Source: Plasmodium coatneyi
Lineage: Eukaryota; Apicomplexa; Aconoidasida; Haemosporida; Plasmodiidae
Assembly: GCF_001680005.1 (NCBI RefSeq)
Contig: NC_033560.1
Location: forward strand, 437,501 to 501,500
Direction of reading: 5' to 3'
DNA: 64,000 bases
The position numbers were made by a program, and so were the translations under genes. Within the stretch, counting starts at the first letter, position 1. Every line of letters starts with the position of its first letter. The notes beneath the pieces were generated by a model. It ran no database searches, had not been told where the DNA came from, and saw nothing but the letters and a program-made list of their open reading frames with translations. Below, in pieces: positions 9,463-20,167 of the stretch.

Positions 9463-12400
9463 TTACATACATGTTGTTAATCCCCCTGATGAGTCGCTTT
9501 CCTCACCACGTGTCCACCCATCCGTCCAGCTCATTCCTTTTTTTTTTTGTTTAACGTAACTTAGATTTTCCCATGTCTTCTTTATTTTCAACACAACCTT
9601 CTTGTTAATTACCCCCTTTTGAATTTTTGCCTTTTCATTTTGCAAAATGAAAACGAAGCAATCGCACGTAGAAATGTACTCTTCTTCCCTGCAAAAGGGG
9701 AGGGGGGAAAAAATAGCTAATTTTGTGTGCAAAAGTGGGAAAATTTGCCTGACCACCTGAACAGGCAAGGTAAATTTGGCATTTAAAAGAAAAAAAAAAA
9801 AAAAAAAAACGGAAAGCATAAGCATGTGTGTGCGAGCAGGGGGTTTCCCTTTTCTACGCCAGGCTGACCTGCTCTCCAACAGTCTCGTCGAAAAGGTGTA
9901 AGAATTTCGCGCCAACAAAAAGTGAGCGGACATGTAGGAAGACCCAAAGAGCAACTCGAAAAAGTAATTCTTGTCTTGCAGCACCGGGATGACCAGAAAA
10001 AACGTCAGTTCATGTTCCTCCTTCTTTAAGTGGTGCAAAATGTGCACGATCAGTTGGTTAATTAGGTACACATCGAACGGGGGGTTCACTTCGTACGCTC
10101 CGCTGTGCAACGGAAACTCAAAGAAGTTGCCGGAGCTTCCGAAAAATGTATCGATGTCTGGGAAGAAGGAGCAGTAGGACGGTAAAACTGCATTCAGGGG
10201 GGAGGAGAAGCACTCCCGTTTTATTTTCAGCTTCCTCCGCAGCAGGGTCATTACGCGTTTCGGCACGCAGCTCTTCCGAGGGGGGAAAAACATAGACGAT
10301 ATGTGTTTACGTATGTGTGCACGTATGTATGTATGTATGTATGTATGTATACGTTTATGTGAACATGCTGGGGGAGGACGTATGCAGACAGCACGCACAC
10401 GTATGCCCCATTCGATTATAATTTTCACACGACGTACCTGCAACCCCGAGTGGCGGACATTTCCAACCAACGTGTGGTATCGCATCAGGAGGAAGAGGAC
10501 AAGAAAGTGGAAGTTACGCACGAAAATGTTCTTTCGGTTTTTTATGAGCATCCCGATTTGCTTGTAAAAACAGTCATGCGTTGTTGCGTCTTCCGTGGGG
10601 GGGGTGCCGAAATTGGTAACCCTGCCCAGCACCAAATACCTTCCTAAGCATCCGGTGCAGACGCAAAACACCCGGTTAAAGAGGAAAGAAAACACAAGCG
10701 GATTTTTCGCATAAAAAAAAAAACAGTACCTATAAAATAGTAGGCACACATTTACGCACTTTATTTTATATGCCCTCCTTGTCCTGTAGTCCTTTTCGTG
10801 AACGAAATAATTTTTTCCATTAAATCGGTAGTACACATTTGGCGAATCGGCCGAGTTTCTCTCCCCCTCTTTGGATCTTAAGTTAAAAATAACGACATCG
10901 TTTTTCCTCTGAATGTAGAAGCAGTCTTCTTGCCAGTCTTCATACAAATCGTAGTTCCGAATCGGTGCACTTTTAAGCAACCTTCGTATGTATGGGCGGA
11001 TATTCCTCCTGCGCTGCTTTCTTGTGCTTATTTTTCCGCGTTCCATTCCGCATACCGTTTGGGAAAGTATGTTTCTTCTTCTGTGTAGAGAGAGGTTGGT
11101 TCCTCTGTTTATATGGGTGGTGATTCCACCGAAGGTTCGCACGTCCACTGCGTTGGCCAGTCGGTACACCAGCAGGAGCAGCCACACGTTTAAGTTCTTC
11201 ACACTGTTTTGCAGATACGAGGTGGTCCTCCTTAACGTCCTCTTTACTATTGCACTGTATCCACTGCGTATACATAGGAGGTGTACCGCTCGATCGAACT
11301 TACACGTGAGGTAATCCTCGACAGGGTTACAAAAACGTCCCCGTTGGTATTCTCTGGAGAGATGTCTCCTCACACTTGTAGTTGGTCCTGTTTTGCGTGT
11401 CTTCCTAACTGATGCTTCTCTTCCTTTAGGACGCATGCACATTGGTGAGATTCCCCCCCTTCGAAGTGTAAGGAACGACTGGACCATGCACAAATAAAAA
11501 TACATGTTCACACGCACGATGCTTCTTCTATATAAGGCACTCAATAAGGGACGTAAAAACGTCTTTAGATTTTCTAAAAATGTTTTGCCTTCACTATAGA
11601 GGTACTCATTTAAACTGTTGTCCTGGTGGAACACTCCTTCTTTGTCTTCCAACTGGTTGGATAAACTTAGTGGTTGTGTTCCTTTTACTATACTATTTGC
11701 ACCCCGTTTTTTGCTAAATCGATTTGAAGGGTTGTTCTCCTTTGCTGTGTCTCCGAAGATCGACCTGCCCGACTGGCTTCCTCTCCCGCTTCGTGACGGT
11801 ATAGAATACAATTCGCATGTAGGTGAATACGTAGCACAATTCCAGGAGACATTTTTCTTTTCTTTCCCCTTTTGGCAGTCCACATTGGGGTTTATCAACT
11901 CACCGAGGTGGCCTAAAATGGATTCCTTCCTGTTCAGCCGTTGGAAGCATCGTTGGAAAATCCGCTGGACGTCGTGGCACCGGGGCCACTTCTCCCTCTT
12001 AACAGGGTTAACTTCTTTCCCTTCCTTCACTTTGAGGCGCTTTCGAGTGTTGTGTCTCCCTCGTGGACGGCAACAAACGGGACAATGGTGGGGGATTCCT
12101 TCATCTGCTTCTCCCCCCTTATATGATATAAGCTGCACTTCCCCCTCGTGGGGAATGCACGCACTGTTCACCACGCTGCTAAAGTAAAGACTCAGAATGG
12201 ATTCCTCCTGGTCGACAGGCTCTACGTAACTCTTCCGCAAAATATCCAACACGATGAAGACTAACCTTTTCTTTTTCTCCAGTGGGGTCATATTTTTATT
12301 CCTCCGTAATGCATGGTATAAGCAGAGGAGGCACGTGGGGAAGCACCCCTCCGTTACCTTCACTCCATTTGCATGCCCCCTGCGGGGGTTACTACATCGG

Positions 12401-13914
12401 TCTGCACGATGATCATTATGAGGTGGGACTTCTTCACAATTGCGCTGCTTCGGATTAGTTGCTCCAAACGGGTAGGGGAAATCGCCTCCCCCTCTTTTAC
12501 TACTCCTTAAGGGGATGTTTAAAAAGAGGAAATAAAAAAGAAAGAGGGAGAAGAGGTACCCGAGGGGCAGATGCTCACACAGGAGAGCGATATTCACGAC
12601 GGTCATGTGGAGGAGCTTCCTCACGTCTTCCTCCAGCAGGTTCAGGACAATATTTTGTAGAAAAATCAACTCATCCCTTGTATCGACCTTGTGGTACGCA
12701 TGCAAAGGTCTGAAAAACACCTTTAGACATTTCGAAATACCACCGTCGTTCGGTTCACGCATTTCAAAGGGGTTTCCTTCCAAGTGGGACTTTGCCCCGG
12801 GGAAAAACGCCTCCTTCCAATGGGAACGGAAAGTCCTACCAATATCCGCACAGAAGGAGTCCCATTTAAATTGGCTGCTTTTACTCACCAGGGAGCTGAA
12901 AATGGAATTCAACAAATTTTCGTATAACTGCCCCAAAATAAATCTTCCAACGGCGTGCTTAACTTTTGCTATGTCGACTTCCACTTCCTGTGGTCTGGGT
13001 TTGAAATGTGCTCCATGTAGACTGAAGCGGAATGACGTTGTCCTCTTCCTGTGAATAGACAAATTATACGTGGGGTATTCCGCACAAATGGAGAACATCA
13101 TATAAATTGGAGAATTCTTCCTCCTGATCATACGTTTGTTATCCCCATTTTGGAGGGTCCCAACTTGGATGCTGTAACGGAGGGATCTTCCACATGAGGA
13201 GTTTTTTCCCCTCCCTTTAGATTTGTTCATGGGGGTAGAGTCCAATCTGTGAAGATACTCCTTTAGAAATGTTAAATGGGGATTCCCCCTCTGGCGCTTC
13301 AAAACAGGTGCGATGAAAGAACAGAATTGTTTAACGTAGCGGGCGTCGCAGAAAAGGGGACTGTTCTTCCGGTTGTCGTTCATCCTGCTAAGCGTGTTTC
13401 CCTTTCTCCTGTCCAACTTCCCACAAGCAAAATGGACGTACCGAACGAACAACCAGTAAAGATACGTGTCCTCCTCGTCCAACGAATAGCTAGACCCATC
13501 AATGCGTAGACTGAAAAGAAACCTGTTCATTATTTCCTTCTCCAGAAAGCAGACGTGTCTGTTTAGTTCCACTGCATCCACGTGGTAATGTCCCTTCACG
13601 TGGTGTTCCTTCCAAAACTTATGGTTAATGGAATTTACCCTTTCTTGCAGCAACATTTCACGGGGATTGCTTTCCCCACACTGGATGCTGCACCCCATCT
13701 GAGCATCCACATTATGCCTCCTTTTAATTATTCTCAAGTAGCTACTTTTTACCTTTAAGTTTTTCTTGTAAAATAGTTCAAAGTTGTATACGTTTAGGAA
13801 TGCCTTGCGGAGTTTTATGGTCTCCCTTTGGAAGGTGAGCTCCTCGTGCAGGTCCAGCCGACGGGCGGGCGCACCAACGGATGATTGTTCTGTCATTTGT
13901 TTTAGGAGGTTCAA
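9463..13914 (-). CDS. Large conserved protein of unknown function
   Basis: I do not recognise this protein. The strand is open for 1483 codons, but two internal stretches look like introns: 10273-10437 (165 bp, (CATA)n-rich) and 9689-9868 (180 bp, with a long pyrimidine tract). Both have GT-AG ends and lengths divisible by three. Removing them gives exons 10438-13914, 9869-10272 and 9463-9688 and 1368 residues. The sequence is rich in Arg, Lys and Leu. Hydrophobic runs such as IALLCEHLPLGYLFSLFLFY (mid-protein) and VNMYFYLCMVQSFL could be buried helices or membrane segments, and low-complexity charged linkers separate conserved-looking blocks. There is no catalytic motif or signal peptide. 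It shares its upstream region with MED7. Confidence 0.8.
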   Translation of the reverse strand: MNLLKQMTEQSSVGAPARRLDLHEELTFQRETIKLRKAFLNVYNFELFYKKNLKVKSSYLRIIKRRHNVDAQMGCSIQCGESNPREMLLQERVNSINHKFWKEHHVKGHYHVDAVELNRHVCFLEKEIMNRFLFSLRIDGSSYSLDEEDTYLYWLFVRYVHFACGKLDRRKGNTLSRMNDNRKNSPLFCDARYVKQFCSFIAPVLKRQRGNPHLTFLKEYLHRLDSTPMNKSKGRGKNSSCGRSLRYSIQVGTLQNGDNKRMIRRKNSPIYMMFSICAEYPTYNLSIHRKRTTSFRFSLHGAHFKPRPQEVEVDIAKVKHAVGRFILGQLYENLLNSIFSSLVSKSSQFKWDSFCADIGRTFRSHWKEAFFPGAKSHLEGNPFEMREPNDGGISKCLKVFFRPLHAYHKVDTRDELIFLQNIVLNLLEEDVRKLLHMTVVNIALLCEHLPLGYLFSLFLFYFLFLNIPLRSSKRGGGDFPYPFGATNPKQRNCEEVPPHNDHRADRCSNPRRGHANGVKVTEGCFPTCLLCLYHALRRNKNMTPLEKKKRLVFIVLDILRKSYVEPVDQEESILSLYFSSVVNSACIPHEGEVQLISYKGGEADEGIPHHCPVCCRPRGRHNTRKRLKVKEGKEVNPVKREKWPRCHDVQRIFQRCFQRLNRKESILGHLGELINPNVDCQKGKEKKNVSWNCATYSPTCELYSIPSRSGRGSQSGRSIFGDTAKENNPSNRFSKKRGANSIVKGTQPLSLSNQLEDKEGVFHQDNSLNEYLYSEGKTFLENLKTFLRPLLSALYRRSIVRVNMYFYLCMVQSFLTLRRGGISPMCMRPKGREASVRKTRKTGPTTSVRRHLSREYQRGRFCNPVEDYLTCKFDRAVHLLCIRSGYSAIVKRTLRRTTSYLQNSVKNLNVWLLLLVYRLANAVDVRTFGGITTHINRGTNLSLHRRRNILSQTVCGMERGKISTRKQRRRNIRPYIRRLLKSAPIRNYDLYEDWQEDCFYIQRKNDVVIFNLRSKEGERNSADSPNVYYRFNGKNYFVHEKDYRTRRAYKIKCVNVCLLFYRYCFFFYAKNPLVFSFLFNRVFCVCTGCLGRYLVLGRVTNFGTPPTEDATTHDCFYKQIGMLIKNRKNIFVRNFHFLVLFLLMRYHTLVGNVRHSGLQVRRVKIIIEWGIRVRAVCIRPPPACSHKRIHTYIHTYIRAHIRKHISSMFFPPRKSCVPKRVMTLLRRKLKIKRECFSSPLNAVLPSYCSFFPDIDTFFGSSGNFFEFPLHSGAYEVNPPFDVYLINQLIVHILHHLKKEEHELTFFLVIPVLQDKNYFFELLFGSSYMSAHFLLARNSYTFSTRLLESRSAWRRKGKPPARTHMLMLSVFFFFFFLLNAKFTLPVQVVRQIFPLLHTKLAIFSPLPFCREEEYISTCDCFVFILQNEKAKIQKGVINKKVVLKIKKTWENLSYVKQKKKGMSWTDGWTRGEESDSSGGLTTCM
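10323..10352. repeat. (GTAT)n microsatellite in an intron
   Basis: About seven copies of the tetranucleotide GTAT lie within the proposed 165-bp intron of the large unknown gene. Translated in frame they would give a HTYIHTYI run unlike the flanking protein, which supports intron status. Confidence 0.85.
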
Positions 13915-14880
13915 GGGTGTAGATTAACCTTGTCGGAGCAGAACAACTTGAAGGTGAGAGTCTCTCCCCCAAATGAGAGATGGGCACTGCCAACACTCGT
14001 CGATAGCAAGAGGATCCCTTCAGGGGAAAGCATCTCCGGAATATCCTCCCAGCTTTGCGAAGAGCATGCCGTACTGGTAGCGCATTATTCTAAAGGTTAC
14101 CATTTCCCCTTTCACAAAAAAGGAAAGTTAAATGGGAGAATATCCCTCCTGTGTTATCCCTTTAAAACACTTCTCATGACCACTACGATGGGCATATAGC
14201 ACATGGGGAGAAATGCTCTTTAGAGAAACGCCACCAAGTGATCATGGACTCCATTACGGGTAACTAAATATCGCCCGTTAATCCGCATGAAGGAGAAAGC
14301 TTCGGTTGAGTTTTCCTAATGCGTAAGGGGTCACACCTTTGCTGGCACAGGAGAAATTCAAACCGACTTCGCCTCTTGATGTAACTAGGTGCAGCCCATA
14401 AACAGATACTTCATCCCGTCCTACACCTTCATTACGTCGTCTTACAAGTAGGAGGGATCCACTAATGCCTCACGGCAATCTCCTCACATTGGCGTGACAG
14501 TAGACCGAGGGGAAGAAAACATTCTGGTCCATTCTGACGCAGGTGCTACGCTTAGAAGTACGTTCCGTAAAGAGAATGACATATCACCTTTTTCCAACAT
14601 TGCGCGATGTGTTGCCCTAGTATGCGCAATTAGTATGTAAATATATTGCGGTGCCCCCAGTGCCCCTTTAACACTTTTTTCCAACCTCGACCTTTTTTTG
14701 GTGTGCCGCTTAAATTTTCGGTACACCTAGCAGAATTGTTTAAAAGGGAAGGTTTCTTTTTTTTTTTTTTTTTTTTTTTTTGCTTTATTTTCACTGAAGT
14801 TATTGTGCCAAGGTTTTTTTTTTTTTTTTTCTGCTTCGTGCCGATGCCCCACCCCGCCCTTTCCTTTGACGCGTGAAACC
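13915..14880. other. Divergent intergenic region between the large unknown gene and MED7
   Basis: This 966 bp stretch separates two divergent start codons and should carry both promoters. It holds T-tracts at about 14757-14781 and 14816-14830, just before the MED7 ATG, which probably lie in its 5' UTR. No gene was seen. Confidence 0.6.
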
Positions 14881-15612
14881 ATGGCGGATAAGTACGTGTC
14901 AGGGTACCCCCCGCCCCCGTACTACTTCCAGGAGTATGTAGATGCGGGTGAGGGGGTAGGCCAAGGGGAAGATACCGAAAGGGGATATCACACGGAAAGT
15001 TACCATTTCTTAAACAGCATAGCGCAGCAGTACAACATTTACGACGTTACGGAGAATGCTCACGTCCACGCCCCATCCGATGGGAATGAAAAGTACACCA
15101 AGCAAACGTGCCAACTGGTAATGGGAAGACCCCCACCAGTGCCCCTCAGAAGTAATTACAACGTATTTGGGATAAACCACCAAGTAGAAAAAAGAGTCGA
15201 AGACTTAGATAGTGATGAATTACTATATGACGTGAAAAAAAACTTGAAAAATGAATTTATTAAACTTTTTAAAAAATATAAAGATTCCTTTTTTGATCTT
15301 TTCGATGACATTGTAAATAACAGACGGGACGACAAGACAAAAATAAAAATGCTCATAAAAGTCCACGTAAATTTATTTCACATTTTGGCGAAACTGAGAT
15401 TCTACCAAAGTGTGAATAACGTCATTAACATTTTGAAGGTGCAGCTGAAGAGACGGCAGATAGCCATCGACAAGATGAAGTTAAGCTTGCTTCGTATTTA
15501 TGGCTATATAAATTTTGTGCAGGAAAATTTCGCCACTGGGCACGCCATTGAGGATGATGAAGGAGGGAGTCCCAAACGGAAGAGGAAGCTGACCGCGCTG
15601 CAGCTCGTTTGA
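14881..15612 (+). CDS. MED7: Mediator complex subunit 7
   Basis: MED7 belongs to the middle module of Mediator, which bridges transcription factors and RNA polymerase II. It is a single exon of 243 residues, in the size range of the family. The N-terminus has the hallmark YPPPPYYFQEY, a proline-rich RPPPVPLRSNYNVFG follows at about residues 84-98, and the C-terminal half is the long helical region. That region reads ELLYDVKKNLKNEFIKLFKK, then IKMLIKVHVNLFHILAKLR, then ILKVQLKRRQIAIDKMK. These match MED7 LNRSLLLNFLELLD and the R(RR)xALxxI ending. The final KRKRKL may be a nuclear localisation signal. The start follows the upstream stop closely and precedes the PPPYY motif as expected. Confidence 0.88.
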   Translation: MADKYVSGYPPPPYYFQEYVDAGEGVGQGEDTERGYHTESYHFLNSIAQQYNIYDVTENAHVHAPSDGNEKYTKQTCQLVMGRPPPVPLRSNYNVFGINHQVEKRVEDLDSDELLYDVKKNLKNEFIKLFKKYKDSFFDLFDDIVNNRRDDKTKIKMLIKVHVNLFHILAKLRFYQSVNNVINILKVQLKRRQIAIDKMKLSLLRIYGYINFVQENFATGHAIEDDEGGSPKRKRKLTALQLV

Positions 15613-15804
15613 ATGGGTGGACATCCACCGGAAAAGGTTATATACGCTTGTTGTTACTTTTTTTTTTTTTTTTTTTTTTTCACGTTTCTCCTTTTAGACT
15701 TTTTTGTCGAGTGCACCCATCCGAAAATGATGGAACATTTGAGCCATCACTCTGTTACACCGCTTACATGTTTCATCGTGCAGTTTGGGCCGTTCTCTTC
15801 TTCC

Positions 15805-17690
15805 CTACCCACGCGGGGGGGCCTCCTCATCGGGGTACTCCTCATAGTCCCCACCGTCGTGCAGACCTTTGTGGTCACCATCGCAGTTATCATCACTGTT
15901 GTCATCGCTGTTGCCATCACTGTTGTCATCGCTGTTGCCATCACTGTCTACGTCGCTGTCACCATCGTGATCTCCTTCCTTGTCCATTTCCCCTCGGTCG
16001 TTTTCTAAAAAGGTGAAGGGGGGTGCACACATGAGGGGGTGCAAAAGAGAAACACACACAAATGGACGCACAACGCAGCGCAATAGTTCCTACCCGCTGC
16101 GCCCAGCCCGAGTGTGGACAACTCCGAGCGTCCCTCCAAGTAGTCATCATCGTTCAGCATCTCCTCGAGGATGCCCCCCGCATCGGCGGCAACGTCCCCA
16201 TGCGCTCCCTCGAGAGAGTCCTCAACATTGAAGAGGTACTCATATTTAACAAATTCAGGAAGAGGCTCATTGCAGGAAAATTTCGTTAAAATAAAATTCT
16301 TGTAGGGGTCCTTCTTCTTAACTTTCAGAGGACCCTTCAAATCGCTACTCCATTTCCATTCTTCTATATTTTTTTTTAAAGCTTCTTTATCGAAAAAGGC
16401 GAAATTATTTCTCTTTTTCTTTTCCTTCCAAGTTATGTCCCAATTTTTAACCTTCTCTGGTATGGGCGCCACAGAATTGTCTGGAGTAGCACACGTAGGA
16501 AGCCACTTCATTTTTTGAGGGTACGTTTTCAGTTCGTAAATTAAATTTTGTAATGCTTTATATGTAAAAACAACATATCGATATTTCAGCAAATTATAAA
16601 TGTTTACACCTTGGACATTTTCCCTTTTAACGCTAGCTATATTTGCACACGCCCAAAAAAAATTGTCGTTAACGTCTGTTTTTCCTTCGTGGACAAGCAA
16701 AGCACTGTTGCAGTTGTTCCCCAAAATATTTCTTAAATATTTTACAGCATATTTCGTTTTGTGGGATTTAATTAAAAAATTGTCTACGACTTTTATTTGG
16801 TCCTGAGCAAATTTGGCTGATAAGATAATTTTCATTCCCTTCCACAAAAGTTTTCTGTTTATTTTGGTCCTCTGGTCGAATGGCCTGAGGGGATGGTTTT
16901 TCACTCCCAAATATCTACCGCACGTTTTTCTCCAATTCATTCTTGCTTTTCCACTTTTTTTTTGACTTCGATACTTTTTCGTACTTCCTGGCCATTCCCA
17001 TTTGTACAGTTGCATTCGTTCTGTGTACCCTGCCAGGGCAGTTCTGTAAAAATAGTAACACTTGTGTAGTATGTCCGGCCTGATGGGCAGCCCGAATATG
17101 TCATTCGGCACAGTCACATATTTTATACTTTCATCATCAGGGCCACATTCAAATTTGTAAATGGGGATTTCTAATTTGCTATTAAACCCCACCGCTGGGA
17201 AGGTCCAATTGTTTCTTAACAAAGTTTTTATGTCTATTATGCATCCTGGTCTCCTCACCACTGGCTCGTCATCCACGTGTGCAAGGTGCTTCGGTCTCTC
17301 AAATATAAATTTGTACTCCTCTGACACCCCTTTTTGGTTAACACCATCAAAAGGGGTTTCTTCCCCTTGGGGGGTCTCCCCTACGTAGTCCACGTCACCC
17401 TCACAGGTGGTATTCCTCCTCCGATCCACATAAAACGGTTCCTGCCGTTGCTCCATTCGCTCCAAATGTATGTCTGCGTTTTTTCTTTTTTCCACAAAAT
17501 CGCCTGAACAGGTCATAATTTTTTTTTTGTTTTTTTTTTCACAGCTAGCCATTTCTTCATTTTGTGTGTGCAATTCGTTCAGTTTCGTTGTAAAGCGGAA
17601 GGTCCTTATTTCTCGCCTTTGCGTTGACGAGCGGGGCACGGTCTTTATGACCCTTCGGGCCAGGCCCCCCTGGCACAGTTTCAGAAACAT
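15805..17690 (-). CDS. Mitochondrial ribosomal protein L4 (uL4m) with acidic C-terminal tail
   Basis: uL4 is an early-binding large-subunit protein that lines the peptide exit tunnel. Exon 1 is 16094-17690 and exon 2 15805-16004, phase 1, GT-AG, 598 residues. The first 50 or so residues (FLKLCQGGLARRVIKTVPR onward) are basic and low in acidic residues, as in a mitochondrial presequence. The L4 core spans about residues 165-320, with IFGLPIRPDILHKCYYF and later RTKINRKLLWKGMKIILSAK. Those match the bacterial/mitochondrial L4 pattern LPIRPDILHRxVxxxRA and the later KxxALxxALSAK. The protein is far longer than bacterial L4 (about 200). Exon 2 is a tail of Asp, Ser and Asn repeats (DGNSDDNS units). 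An apicoplast location cannot be excluded from sequence alone. Confidence 0.82.
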
Positions 17691-17848
17691 CGTGCTGTGT
17701 TTTCCTCAGAGGGAAAAAAACGAAAAAAAAGGAAACACACGCAAAAAATAAATAGCCATGTGGATATATACGTATGATCATATATACGTACATAAGCATG
17801 TACGTGTGGCCTTAGAAGGGTTACGCGGCCGCACCCTCCACACATATA
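17691..17848. promoter_or_regulatory. Putative bidirectional promoter, mRPL4 / small presumed mitochondrial gene
   Basis: Only 158 bp separate the two divergent ATG codons. The interval contains A-rich runs and the palindrome-rich segment ATACGTATGATCATATATACGT. A shared promoter is inferred from position alone. Confidence 0.4.
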
Positions 17849-19015
17849 ATGCTATTTTTCCTGCGTGCTCGGAGCAGCTCTGGCGCGAAATCGCTAATTG
17901 GAACTCCACTCGGTGTAACGTCGACAACAAGGCTCATTTGGTGCGGGGCCACCATCGCACACCAGTTTGAATTTTCAAAGTCACCACTGTGGCAAAAACT
18001 GTACAAGCGAGTTGAGAACAAATTTGATTACCACAAAACGGCATGTAAAAAGGGCATACATACGTATGAACGTGCATATACATTTGTGAAGCTTAGCTTT
18101 GACGACTCACGCGATAAATGGCGTAGCAGAAGAAACACACTGCCTCTCCCCGAAGGAACAAACAGCTGTGCTATGTTCATACCGATTCGGGGGCAAATGT
18201 ACAGAGACGGGCACGAACACCATGGTGAGCCTTTTCCAAATTCACAAAAGGTTCATGTATTGGCCTCCAAAAAATAAAATAAAAACCATAAAGGTGAGCA
18301 CATGTGTGAAAGCAGGACGTTCTGTGCGTTCGTACACATCGAAGTTTCATCTGTACACACACACGCACACATCGGTACGGAAAGAGATCGTTCCCTTCGT
18401 TTGCTATCCCGACAATGGAGGGAACATTCTACATGAACGCGTTTATACTTTCATGCCTGTAAACCACCTCCCCTACTTCCCCATTTTGTTAGTTCCCCTC
18501 AGGGAAGAAGAGCTTCATTTTTATCGGCAAAAGGGATGAAGATGGGAAGGACGAGCCGCTTTTATGCTTTGTCGACAAGTGGGAAAAAAAAAGAAATGTG
18601 CAGCGAAATTGTAAAATGTAGAAGTTTCGCATGATTATCCAACCTAACGCTTGCGCGCAGAGGGGGCGAAATTGCCCCATGCCCGTGCCCACTTACCCAT
18701 GTCGTTTCCTTTAACCCCAAATTTTGACGCAGCCAAAACCATAAGCTGACTTGGATGAACGAAGAGGAGGTCCTGAATTTGGAAAAGCTGGTAATGCGCT
18801 TATGCATACTGGACTGTGCCAGCAAAGGAGGGTACTCAACACGTCCATATGTACATGTAACCACAATGCACCAGTAGACAGGAATATCTTCTCCCCCCTC
18901 CATGTAGATGCCCCGACTAGACAGCTACTTCTCCCTCTACTTGGAAAAAGCCCAAAAGATCAAGGAGCAGAATGCAACCCTTAATGAAGAAATGAACAGA
19001 TCTTTACATGATTAA
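17849..19015 (+). CDS. Small spliced protein of unknown function, probable mitochondrial leader
   Basis: The N-terminus MLFFLRARSSSGAKSLIGTP is basic and serine-rich with no acidic residue, like a mitochondrial presequence. My best model has five exons: 17849-18044, 18127 (or 18097)-18293, 18493-18578, 18733-18790 and 18908-19015, giving 204 or 214 residues, all junctions phase-consistent. Exon 3 encodes KKSFIFIGKRDEDG, exon 4 NHKLTWMNEEEVLNLEKL and exon 5 PRLDSYFSLYLEKAQKIKEQ, ending MNRSLHD. A beta-rich stretch followed by WMNEEEVLNLEKLMPRL faintly recalls PC4/MRP-type nucleic-acid-binding folds, but that is a guess. The last two exons are the safest; the acceptor of exon 2 and the donor before exon 3 could lie elsewhere. 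Head-to-head pairing with mRPL4 supports a mitochondrial role. Confidence 0.55.
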
Positions 19016-19621
19016 AAAAAAACAAATTACAAAATGAAAGTGTGAAAGGGGCGGAACACACCCCACCAACGTTGCCTTTTTTTTTTTTTTTTCTTCGTTT
19101 CATTCCGAATGGGGGTTTCCCATCAAATGTAAGTCAAATTGGAGAGGCGCCTCAAACTGGCCGCCGTAAGTATGCCTAAACATATACTTAAATTATCAAC
19201 TGTTTTGTTTAATGTAACAAAAAAAAAAAAAAAAGAGAAAGAGAGAGGGAAGCACACATGAGATAGTAAAAAGGACGCTTAGCACTATGTTCGAATGGAA
19301 AAAAAAGAAAAAACGTGCACGGATGTATACTGGGGATGTGTGTGTTTGTGTATTGTGGCACACACATAACAACACAAGTCTGGTGAACTGAAAAAAAAAA
19401 AAAAATTGCACAGATGGTGAACTGAATAAATGAACAAATCGGTAAACCCTAAATCAATAAAAACATGCAATGCAAACAGTTTTTTTTTTTCCCTTCACAT
19501 TTTCGCGTTATATGAGCAGAGGGAGAGTTACCCCTAAATGGGCCCAAGGGGATGGGAACAAAAATGTCTTCCTTCGTACATCCATATATACACCCACACG
19601 TGCATGTGTGTTTTTTTTTTT
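19016..19621. other. Convergent intergenic region before SEC61B
   Basis: This holds several T- and A-tracts (near 19078-19092, 19219-19234 and 19391-19405) and a short (GT)n patch near 19335. No gene was seen. It contains the 3' flanks of the two converging genes. Confidence 0.6.
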
Positions 19622-20167
19622 TTAAATTTTGCTAATAATGTGCAGTATCACTACGGTCGCCATGAAGATCAGTGTAGAGATAAGGACCGCTTGGGGGGTT
19701 CTACAAGGTGGGGGATAAATGAGTCATGGAAAGGGAGTGTATTAGCGTGATCCTACACATGCAAACGGCTTATATGTACGAATGGGGAGGGCAGAGTGAG
19801 TGGCAGACGAACATGCCAAATGACACGCACATCCGCGTGTCCCCCATTAAACGCATTTAATTACAATTTAAATCCGGGTGAGTCGTCTCCATAGAATTTG
19901 ACGATGCTGTTTGTACCTCCACTGTTACTTCCTCTCGGCTTGGCATTGTTCGATGCTGATCCTGTGCTTTGTCTTCGCCTGTCAAAGGGAAATGGGCATG
20001 TGAATTATATTGCGCGTGTTTTCCTTTATGCTTGAAAAACACCCAAGTAGGGGTTATTCCCCCTGGGGTATGTATGTGTGTGTCGGGGTCCTCCACTTGC
20101 TGTGATATCAGCACGCTAACCTGGCAGGTGTTCTCATGCCACCGACGATAACGGGTGAACTATTCAT
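19622..20167 (-). CDS. SEC61B: Protein transport protein SEC61 subunit beta
   Basis: SEC61-beta is the small tail-anchored subunit of the ER translocon. Three exons, 20121-20167, 19865-19978 and 19622-19700, both junctions phase 2 and GT-AG, give 79 residues. Exon 1 reads MNSSPVIVGGMRTPA, exon 2 RRRQSTGSASNNAKPRGSNS, ending FYGDDSPGFKL, and exon 3 holds the single membrane helix TPQAVLISTLIFMATVVILH followed by IISKI. The GDDSPGFK motif ahead of the helix and the GP/TPxxVL start of the anchor are family signatures. Spliced length fits other SEC61-beta proteins (about 80-100). No reading frame reveals it without splicing. Confidence 0.92.

Noticed and set aside
15613..16008. 131-codon plus-strand frame rich in Val, Ile and Thr
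   Set aside because: It is the antisense of the Asp/Ser/Asn repeat in the second exon of the mitochondrial L4 gene.
18060..18277. Continuation of the first exon of the gene at 17849 in its own frame
   Set aside because: The downstream exons require a different frame, and a GTAAAA donor ends the first exon at 18044 in the right phase.
19441..19455. AACCCTAAA, similar to the Plasmodium telomere repeat
   Set aside because: A single copy; interstitial telomeric arrays need several tandem units.
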